A program made the position numbers and the translations under genes. Source: Timema cristinae (lineage: Eukaryota; Arthropoda; Insecta; Phasmatodea; Timematidae). From it: a DNA stretch of 64,000 nucleotides. The DNA lies in contig JBCFYV010000219.1 in the NCBI GenBank assembly GCA_039000515.1, positions 186,001 to 250,000 on the forward strand, in the 5' to 3' direction. The notes beneath the pieces are model-generated. The model was not told the origin of the DNA. It searched no databases and saw nothing but the letters and a program-made list of their open reading frames with translations. Of this stretch, positions 53,398 to 62,422 are shown piece by piece (the stretch's first letter is position 1; each line of letters starts with the position of its first letter).

Positions 53398-56300
53398 CAG
53401 GGTTCCTACAGTATTTGTAAAAATATTCTCCCTGACTTTTCCCTGACTTTCCCTGACTATTTTCCCAAGTTCCCTGACCAATTTCTCATAAAATTTCCAT
53501 TATAACTTTACGGTACTATACACGTGAAAATATTAATTTAAATAAATTTATTTCGGCCTCCTCCTCCTCTCTTACAGCCGACCTTGCCTCACCTCTCGTG
53601 GAAGAATAAGAAAGCAGACGTCTTGCCAATCAGTTGAGGGAAAATGATGGAAAAATAATCCCTATCAAAAATTTGTAACAAACTTGATTCCCTTTGGTAT
53701 CATGTGCAGAAATACGTATTAAATAACAGGCCACTAAGAACATACTAAAGAGTTTGGTATCATTACAGTTTTATTTTACCTAAACTGTACATTTCCTGAA
53801 CTGAATAGCTTACAACAGGAACTCTGTCTGCTTTCATATTATTCATGTCTCAAGTCAATTTTATTTTTATTAAAATTATCACTATAGTCATACAATAAGA
53901 AACTATGTTATATTTAATAAAGTGAAGCTTGCTTCTTCTTCAGTTCTTGCAACTCCACGTCTATTGCTTCTCGTTTCTCTTCAGTTGCCATCATTAATTT
54001 TTTTCTTTCTCCTTCTAAATCTTTAACTTGTATATCTAATTTCCTCTTTTCTGCCTTCTTGTCTTTTTCACTTTTTTCTTGCTTCTTCATCTCTAAGTAT
54101 TCATGATAGCGTTTCCGAGCACCTCTCACGTAATCCAACATCTTTTTGCTAATGTGTATATTTTTAATCCCTCCTGCTTCTTGTATCTCATCATGAATGT
54201 GACGCTGTGCAATGACTGTCTTTTCATGCATGTTTTCAACCAGTAAAGATTTATTGACTGAAAAACCACCTTCAACAGTTGCATTCCCATGCGACAAGAC
54301 AAGGCAAATCTTTATTACTTCCCAAAGATGTTTGTAGTTTGCTTCTCCTATTAGAAAGCTACCATAAATAGTGTCAAGTCCTACTTCATCACTAAACTGA
54401 TCACAAGGACGAAATATTTCTTGAAGCTCAGATTTTTTGAGGTTGCAAAAATGCAAGTATTCTTTCTTGGCATTTTCAGACAGAACATCATTTATGATGT
54501 TGGCATGGTTGAGTTCCTCCAAAAGAAAAGAAAATCTCTTCTGGGCCAGTTGAGGTGAATGATGAATAACACAAGGATCCAATGAAGACAAACCTCTCAC
54601 AGCTTTCTGTTTTAAGGGACTTTTTTCTTGTAGTTTTGCAATCATGGTGGTTAACATACTGCGGCACTCATGTATAAATTCTAATTTTTGTCTTTCTGTT
54701 ACTGTGATCGCAGTTTCTCCTAACAAACGTTTTGTTGCAAATCCTATATCAATATTTTTGCTAAGGATCAAATTTTCTGATTTTTTTGTGTCTATAGACA
54801 GTAACTTTGGACCCGTGCACTTCATAAGATCCGGTTTCACACAACGATTCATAAGGTATCTTAGAAGTTTCTCTACAGCTTCAAAAAGATATGGAGTCAT
54901 TGGTTTTGATGTCTGGAACCGTTGCAGGAAAGGCTGACATTCATCTGCAATTGTCTTGCACTTGCAGAACGCTAGTTTACACTTTAGGAATGGATCACAG
55001 GCTGCTCTTTTCAGTGTCTCTACAGGTTTTGTTTTAGGAAGTTTTGCTTCTTTGAGAAACTTAATAACATGGTCCTAAATTTGTAATGCCCTTTGAAAGA
55101 ACTTCGCATTCTCTAACCAACGCACACCACAGAACTTCAATGGAAAAGTTGTACACCCTGTCAACTGGGTGAACAATGCTCGACGAGCTGGAGAGTCAGT
55201 GAACAGGTAGTACATGTGACGTAATAAGCTACTTATATCCCAATCAACAGACTCTACTCCTGTTCTCAAGGAACCATGAACAACATGAAGCCCACATGTT
55301 CCCAGATTTAGCAAACTACATACTTCATTGTCTGTTACAGATTTGAGGTGTTCCTGAAGAAGTGTTATAAACTTTAAATTGACATTTGGGCCATCCATTG
55401 ACACTTGTATCAACTTAGAGAGTGGAAGAGGAGAAATACCATCCAGAAAATGCTTCAGTAATTCTTCAGCAGTGCTCCTATCGAAAAACACACTGTTTAA
55501 GTAACGACTGATGACTTTATGATTTTCCTTGTCCCAGAATCTAATTACAATGTCCATCTGTCCTCTTTGTAATTTGTTTTGATGAGGCATTGAATAAAGT
55601 TATTCAAAGTTGTTACATGATTTTAGGCGGTCCAGTAAATTATTATGAAAGAATGGAGCCAAGCCATGCACAATGAAGTATGCCGCCTTGTCTCCACCAA
55701 GGGTAAAGGCATTGGCAATGGAACACTCGGGAAACATCAATTGAAAAATTGTACTTAAATTTTGCACGAATTGAAAGACATTTTTTTGTCAACAACTTGC
55801 ATAGCCCAAATGACTTCCGCCTTAGTTATATCATCTTTTATAACAAAAGTGTTATGGTTTCTTTGAGGCACTACACTAATTTCACTTTTAGCAACAGCTT
55901 CCTTCTGCGACGTTACGATTTTCGATGAAACAGAAAAACTCTTCGAGCAACCAGCAGAATCATCACTAGGTAGAATGTCTTTGTGTGCCAGAGATTCTCT
56001 TGAAACTGGGGAGCTCGATGAACCTGAATCACTTGACTTTTTTGAAAAAAAAGTCAACAGAGAGCGTTGATTTGTCAAAGTTTCAAGAGTTTTGATATGA
56101 GTTGGTCCTTTTGCATGGGAAGCTAATGCTTGCTTTCCCATATTACTTAAGTTTATAATTTTTTTGCACACTTTACAAAATGCCTGCAGCTTATTACTTT
56201 CAACACCACTTATCCAGTATGAGAATTCAGGAAAATGGTCTGGGCTTAGCCAGAGCTGGTTAAAAACGGTTTTTTTGTTAGACAATGCTGGTGTAGTCTA

Positions 56301-56680
56301 ATCAGTCCTGGTGCACTGTATCAAACTATAACGATGATAAACCTTGAACAAGAACAAAAACAAGTGATCACTAAAGTTAAAAGAATTGTCATGTGCAGGC
56401 TAGGAGACCTCTGCGTTCACATTCTGAAATAAAATGCTACCAAAACTTGTGTTAGGGCAAGTTTGAGCATGGTAAGTGCCCCTCAGCTTTCTTCAGTGGG
56501 GCAGTGGCTTATGACGCAGTAAATAGAAAAAATATTTTCTTTGTTTTTTCTAAGTGTGACATGAAGACATGAATTGTCATTTCCCTGACTTTCCCTGACC
56601 TTTTTAAAGCTTCCCTGACTTTCCCTGACTATTATTTTTTTCCCTGACTTTCCCTGACTTTCCAGAGCGTAGGAACCCTG
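53398..56680 (-). mobile_element. hAT-like transposon with CCCTGAC subterminal repeats
   Basis: Perfect 12-bp inverted repeats CAGGGTTCCTAC (53398-53409) and GTAGGAACCCTG (56669-56680) bound the element. CAATA flanks both sides (53393-53397, 56681-56685), and joining the flanks restores the LINE 3'UTR. TCCCTGACTT repeats cluster near both ends (53430-53480 and 56578-56662), all in the same orientation. The enclosed minus-strand ORFs encode a hAT-like transposase. Only 5 bp are duplicated, fewer than the 8 bp typical of hAT. Confidence 0.85.
53914..56285 (-). pseudogene. hAT-like transposase (BED-like finger, C-terminal coiled coil), broken
   Basis: The N-terminal part (56285-55755) carries a BED-like finger (CKVCKK, then SHAKGPTHIK). 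A frameshift in a T-run near 55790 moves the reading to NLSTIFQLMFPECSIANAF. From 55590 the catalytic region continues: RGQMDIVIRFWDKENHKVIS, VSMDGPNVNLKF, CGLHVVHGSL. A TAG at about 55075 interrupts the same frame, and 54900-53914 completes it with the hAT-type motif SHGNATVEGGFSVNKSL and a long charged coiled coil (EKRKLDIQVKDLEGERKKLM). Total about 790 residues. It recalls a widespread uncharacterised animal transposase group, not the Ac-like protein at 3131. Confidence 0.75.
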
Positions 56681-56975
56681 CAATAAAATCCCCATAGGGG
56701 AAAGAGATAAAACATTCACCATCTGAGACACTCCTTAGGAGTGCTCAAATGAACTCTTGGTATCTATTAAGTGATATACCTGCTAAAAGAAAACCACAAG
56801 TGTATCACTCCAATAAAAAGACAAAACAAACATATTAAAATATAACACGTTAAAAAGACAAAACATGTTAAAATGATAATACGTTAAAAAGACAAAACAT
56901 GTTAAATTGTAATAATACTGTTAAAAAGATCTCAATATGAGATAATATCCAAAAGAGCCACTTTATAAAAGTGAC

Positions 56976-58506
56976 TCAAATGGCATTAAAAAGATCCGCC
57001 TGGCGTATAAAACGGAGTAAACAAATAACTCCATCCGCACAATCGCGTAATAAAAAACTTAAGGCACCTTTAAAATCAAGAGCCAGACGGATAGGGGCTA
57101 ATTTGCGACACTCCACCAAAATGTGATGCACACTAAGGGGAGTATCACAAAACTCACACACTGGAGATGGATCCCCTCTTAGTAAAAAACTATGGGACAA
57201 TGAAGTATGCCCGACGCGGAGTCTCGTCACGATGACCTCCTCTCTTCTAGACTTTCGTATAGAAGAGGGCCACCGCGACACACCGTCCCTGATGGACCGC
57301 AGCTTGTTCTGAGCAGGGGTCGAGACCCACTGCTCGTGCCAGGTGCGTAAGACTCCACGCCGAACATAACCCTTTAGATCTAAAAACATGACACCCAGAC
57401 TCACCTCCGGAGGCAGGCTTGCTGCCTCCTTGGCTACCTGGTCCACCAGTTCATTTCCCGGAAGACCAACGTGATCAGGAGTCCAGCAAAAGGCGAGCCG
57501 GGTGCTTAATGAATCAATTTTAAAAATTTGCTCATGTATCATCTGCATGAGGGGATTCCATGAGTAGAGAGTGGACAATGCCAACAGAGCACTCATGGAA
57601 TCCGTGCAGATGAGGACAGAACGGTGACTACTTCGGTAAACAAAACACAAAGATTTAAAAATGGCATATAATTCAGCCGTAAAAACACTGGTTTCTTTAG
57701 GTAAACCAAATTTAAAATTGGATCCTTCCACAACAAAAGCACATCCCACGGAGGCTCCAGATTTAGAGCCGTCAGTGTAGATGCGCTCGAATCCGTGAAA
57801 GCGAGTGGAGAGGATCTCATTAAAGGTCCTCTCATATACAAAGTTTGGGTGGTCGCTTTAGGGAACTTGGCAAGATCAAAATGGCATTCAGGTAGGCGTA
57901 TCTTCCAGGGAGAAACACGACCTGGGGATGTGGGGATAGCCTTTGGCAAAACTATCCCACACGTGTCGAAAACCGAAAGCATCCTGATCCCAACCGACCT
58001 TGTACTACGCCATTTGGTTTCATACAAGACACGGTTAGGGGGATGAAACACAGGACGATAGGCAACATGCTGCGCCATGCAATGAAGTTTCGACACGTAA
58101 GATGCCAGAAGATAGGACCGCCGGTAAGAAAGAGGCGGCTCACCGGCGTCGGCACAGATGCTGACGACTGGACTGGTACGAAAGGAACCAGTAGCCAGTC
58201 GAATGCCAGCGTGGTGGACACTATCTAGCATCTTTAACGCCGAGGGTCTAGCTGAGCCATAAACAAAGCTCCCGTAATCTAGTTTAGATCTGACCAGGGC
58301 CCTATACAGGCGCATCAAGGTTTCCCTATCAGCACCCCAGGACCGGCCGCTAACCACTTTGAGCAAATTCAATGCCTTGATACACCTCACTTTCAGGTCT
58401 TTGATGTGAGGGATCCAAGTTAGTTTAAAATCGAATAAAAGTCCCAGGAACCTTACGGTCTCGGAGACAGGTAAAACAACGTTGTTCATTAAAATATTGG
58501 GGGCTA
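56976..58506 (-). pseudogene. LINE H ORF2, 3' half (RT end, RNase H, knuckle)
   Basis: MNNVVLPVSETVRFLGLLFD begins at 58489, with SWGADRETLMRLYRALVRS. A 1-base deletion near 57846 shifts frame ahead of RNase H (TAELYAIFKSL, ICTDSMSAL, AFCWTPDHVGLPGNELVDQ, in which conserved Gly and Asp-rich surroundings are altered). The knuckle CEFCDTPLSVHHILVEC follows and the end is LFNAI. Confidence 0.85.
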
Positions 58507-58553
58507 CTAAGATATTGCAACCGGGGGGCTACTAAGATATTGCAACCGGCGCA
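58504..58553. repeat. 25-bp tandem duplication at the LINE H 5' junction
   Basis: CTACTAAGATATTGCAACCG followed by GG recurs at 58504 and 58529, so the junction between H and G is doubled. Confidence 0.85.
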
Positions 58554-58885
58554 CTTTCATTTAGGAGCTCAAGGCAGTGGTATCCAATAATAAACAGAGA
58601 AGAGCCGGGTTAGTTGCCAAGGTCGTCAACGGAAAGGCCAAAGGCCTCTGTGCAGGATGAACGGTGGGAGAAAGGAAGAAAAAGGTAAGGATAGATAAAG
58701 CGAAGGGGGAAAGAGTGAAAAAAAAGGGGGAAAGTGAAGGAAGAAGAAAATGATGTGAAAGGAAAGATATAGGATAGGTTTGTCTCACACGAGGTACGTC
58801 CTGCACAGAAGCCTCCCCTTTTAGTCGCTTCTTATGACAAGCAGGGGTTACTGCGGGACTATTCTAAACCCCGTCCCGCAGGGGG

Positions 58886-59440
58886 ACACATCTCTATTAA
58901 AATTAATGTTTCCCTCTTTATATTTCATTCACCTCTGACGCTTTGAAATTGCTCTTTGCATTAAAATCGATTATAAAAACTAGAAACATACAAACTTTAA
59001 AAAATATATATTTAAAAGCTATATGAGGTTGAAGTTTTGGCAGAAACAGAAAATATTTTCCCAAGTTTGTTGTGTTTGTGTTTTTTTCTTGAATACATTA
59101 TGCTATCACGGTAAATATGTTTACATCATGAAGCAAAACATCAATTTTTAGGTTTTCAAATCTAAATCAGTGCTTTTATATTATTATTATTTAGCACCAC
59201 GTCTTACTACCCGTTCCTGTCATACGCGTGCTTTTATAATTTATACTATAAAAATATATGGAATAACTAAAGAAAAAATGCGTTACAAACGGCCTTTAAT
59301 TAATTATGTTAATTAATCTCTTAATAAACCATTCACTATCATTTGCACGTATCTTTAGGAATCAAGAATCGAGGTATTTTCTTGATTCTCGATACTCTCG
59401 ATACCCTTAAGAATCGAGACAAAAAAATTTCTCATCTCTA
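58886..59440. mobile_element. Relic hAT-like end region with a SINE tail insertion
   Basis: AATCGAG repeats (59360-59420) and a terminal CTCATCTCTA (ends 59440) echo, in reverse, the terminus TAGTGATGGGC...AATCGAG at 1230. No coding was found between. The left boundary is uncertain. Confidence 0.35.
59181..59227 (-). mobile_element. 47-bp SINE tail insertion with 11-bp target duplication
   Basis: (TTA)n then TTAGCACCACGTCTTACTAC and the bases to CATACGC are the complement of the SINE tail. GTGCTTTTATA is repeated exactly at 59170-59180 and 59228-59238. Confidence 0.85.
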
Positions 59441-60981
59441 TTATATATTAACATAGCTCGTCCAGTCTGAGATTATTTTGCTGGACCTCACAAAGCCAAT
59501 ACTCGCACGCCTTAGCGTTCTATATACTAGTATCTACTGGCAATAATAGAATCAAATATTTAAATAATATTTTGAGGCTATCAAATTATGTAAACGTATG
59601 CCGACGTCAATTCCTGAAGACACAGAATTCCTTAATATATGCCATCAAGTATTTAGATGTGTTATTATTTAACTGTTTTAATTTTTTTTATATTCTTTTA
59701 TACTTGATTAAATGTATTATTTTCTAAGAATTCAAAACCATTGTTAGTTATATTTCCCCAAGTTAAAAATACGGTTGATAATTCTTAATTATGTTTAATA
59801 TTTTTAGATGCCAAAAAGAGCTACAGTATCAACTGTTCCTAATTTTGAAGAATCTAGAAGGAATTATCAGTCCAGACGGAAACGATGCCCCTCCTTCGTC
59901 AATAATTTGGAAAAATGCCAGTTGCTCCGTTCAAGTCACTATATGTCTGTCTAGTAAGTATATATGTGTATATGTCAGAGAAAACAGGAACGACATACAA
60001 AACAAGCTTCGGGCTCATTTTGGAATTGGAACTTAAGACGGAGATACAGGTGAAGTGGAACTTTTAAAAGAATTCAAAATTCTCAACGATGAAGAATCTA
60101 GTGATGATATTTTAGATTCTTATTCTGATAATTTTGATTCATCATTTGGTAAAAATAACAATACAAATGTTCTTTCTCCAATTGTTCTATTCAGAACGCT
60201 TTCTTGAGAAAGATGGGAGGAAATAAAGCCAACATGTTGTTTATATGGAGCACCAACTGCAAATAAAATGCGACGATACAGCGATCTTTCTCCTGCAGAG
60301 GGATTCTGGATCTTTTTAACGAAAGCGATGGAGTATTAACCGATTACTATCGCCTGTCATAGCGAGTCTCGTATTTCGGATTCTTTGCTTGATAAAGCGA
60401 GATCGTCACAGAATTGATTTTCAAAGATATCGTTAGGAAATGTGATTTAATGAGGCCCTGTTTAGCGAGGCTAAGTCCACAGCCCATTGAAACACGCGGC
60501 TTTAGCGGGAAGAAAATAGAAACAAGCAAGGTATGGCGTTTACAAGGTAAGCTAATAAATAACAATATTTTTGTTTCATTACTCTGTGTAGCTTAGTTCT
60601 TAAATAGTATACTTCTATGAAAACAGACCCACTTGCTTTCAATATAATTTCAAGGAAATGTTCATCCGTAGTTTATATTAAGTTAATTAACTAGAGTTTA
60701 TTAAAATATTAAATATTATATTCATAGGAAAATTACGATCTTATTGATAAAAAAGTTAAATATATACCTGCCAATCCATAAATTAAGTAAATACAGACTA
60801 ATATTCTTATTACAGCAGTTCTAACAGTTGTTCCTTTTTTATATTCTAAAACCAATTAGAGAAGTAAATAGTAGAAGTGTTCTGAAAAACTATAATTCCA
60901 CCTAAAAATTCGTCCATTTTTTTTTACAAAGATGTGTAGTAGGAATTACTTTGTAATTCTGTGTTCATATATGTTTTGCAG
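59441..60981. other. AT-rich stretch with unrecognised coding-like pieces
   Basis: 59791-60036 (plus) can be read as an 81-residue ORF (KELQYQLFLILKNLEGIISP, ICVYVRENRNDIQNKLRAHF). I do not recognise it. Serine/aspartate-rich pieces follow (60060-60180: SSDDILDSYSDNFDSSF). These may be earlier exons of the Myb/SANT gene or part of another transposon. The rest is AT-rich and featureless. Confidence 0.3.
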
Positions 60982-61813
60982 CAAAGTTGTTCGTGGTGAA
61001 AAGGCCTCTCCTGACCAAATTTATACCTTGGTGGACTACATGCTGGACCGCAGGGAAGTTGCAGCTGGGCGCCTCTGTAGGATGAGGGGAAGGGAGAGTT
61101 GAGCAGCGCGATGGCAAAAATTGGGTTCATTGCTCAACACAATGGGGCCCCATAAGAGTGTGGTCCAGTGGCAAAGGGTGGGAAATATCTCTATTGGTTT
61201 TCTATATGAACTAGGTAATTGCTATTATCATTTTAAAAAATATTTTCCCACGTGATAAAAGTGGGTTTGTTAAGTCATTAATATTTCTGCGAAAGAAAGT
61301 ATACTAGAAATATTTGAGCATTATCACTGATAATAATAATTAATGTTTTTAGGTCTGGACTGACCTAAAATACAAAGCTCGAAGGCATGCAGCAATATTG
61401 AGGGCAGGTCATTTAAAAACTGGCAACAAGCCTAAAGATGAGCCTGCCCTAAATGATATGGAGAAGAAAATTCTCACCATTATTGGGCCAGAGACTGCAG
61501 AGGGCTACAGTTTAGCAGATAGCGTACTAGAGAGACAGGTGAGACTAATTATTGGAATGTAAGAAGTTGCATTTGAAATTTCTTTGGTTTGATGCATCCT
61601 TTAAAATTGTGATACTCTTATATGGTAAATAGATAACTTGCAATTTATTTTTTCTTAAAGTACCATTCTATCAGTTCAATTTGCTTTTAGAAAAGTTAAA
61701 AAATAAATTACCACCAAAACCAATACAAGGAAATATTTATTTTATAGGAAGACATTCTTAAGGCCATAGATGAAATCCCTGTCCCTTCAGTTGAATATGA
61801 CCCTCCACAATTA
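60982..61813 (+). pseudogene. Myb/SANT-like DNA-binding protein gene, three exons, cut by LINE J
   Basis: Exon A (60982-61177) follows TTTTGCAG and reads KASPDQIYTLVDYMLDRREV, then AAGR and, after an in-frame TGA at about 61100, AARWQKLGSLLNTMGPHKSV. Exon B (61353-61538, acceptor TTTTTAG, donor CAG|GTGAGA) reads VWTDLKYKARRHAAILRAGH and ends LADSVLERQ. Exon C starts at 61748 (acceptor TTTATAG): EDILKAIDEIPVPSVEYDPP, then runs into LINE J. Phases agree across all junctions. The helices and the W-x-DLKYKA motif fit the Myb/SANT-like proteins found in animals and as the companion protein of PIF/Harbinger transposons. The TGA and the LINE suggest a pseudogene. Confidence 0.65.
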
Positions 61814-62404
61814 CCTCCCAAAAGAAGTGAGCAGCAATCCCGGGCTACATAGGGCTAGGTCGATGGCAGGGGATACACCATCAAAGGTGGATAAGTGTGT
61901 CTGGGTCCCGGTGTTCATTAACACCAGGTTTCCCGAGACAAGAATATCCTCTACCATCCTCCCGCGGGTGTCTGTAAAATTAGACCACCACACCAGGTTA
62001 TGCGCGTTAAAGTCCCCCAAGATGATATAGGGGGCGGGAAGTTGTATAAAGAGGGCCTCTAGAGTACTCTTGGAAACACGTTCACCCGGTGGGAGGTAAA
62101 TGCAGCATATTGTTACTTCCAAAGGGAGGGAGACTCTGACAGCAATCACTTGGAGATCAGAGAAAATATTTATAAACTTATGATATATGTTGCTACGTGC
62201 AAATATAGCCACACCTCCGCTAGCCCGATCAAAGAAAGGCTTGTCGGTACGATATACATCGTACCCACGAAGCATCGGGTTGTCAGTTGGGCGGAAGTGG
62301 GTTTCCTGCAAACACAAGATGGGAGAATGCAGGGAAGAAATTAGTAGTTTAATTTCCTCTACACGAGCATAGAAACGCCTACAATTCCATTGTAGTAGCG
62401 ACAT
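61814..62404 (-). pseudogene. LINE J ORF2, endonuclease fragment
   Basis: Starts MSLLQWNCRRFYARV at 62404, with CLQETHFRPTD, NPMLRGYDVYRTDKPFFD, CIYLPPGERV, YIILGDFNAHNLVW and AIDLALCSPG. It is open until the junction, but only the first 190 or so residues of ORF2 are present; RT and RNase H are absent. Confidence 0.85.
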
Positions 62405-62422
62405 AAATTATTAGTATGAAAT

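Larger units (their letters stand above)
53327..58506 (-). mobile_element. LINE copy H, 5' truncated, split by a hAT-like transposon
   Basis: The 3' tail (ATT)n and GGCCCATCGACACATC block start at 53327. The 3'UTR is cut at 53397 and resumes at 56681. RNase H and part of RT follow to about 58506 (GGGGGCTA). It is an ordinary 5'-truncated insertion into LINE G with target duplication CTACTAAGATATT. Confidence 0.85.
49079..58885 (-). mobile_element. LINE copy G, 3' truncated, split by LINE H
   Basis: G runs from the RT domain (49079) up through ORF2, ORF1 and the 5'UTR to 53326, then resumes at about 58529 and ends at the perfect 5' hairpin at 58885. CTACTAAGATATT occurs at 53314-53326 and 58504-58516 (and 58529-58541), the duplication made by LINE H. 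The 3' part (RNase H, tail) is missing at the hAT fragment. Confidence 0.83.

Noticed and set aside
56483..56731. 82-residue minus-strand ORF with ESQG repeats
   Set aside because: It is a translation of the TCCCTGACTT subterminal repeats of the hAT-like element, not a gene.
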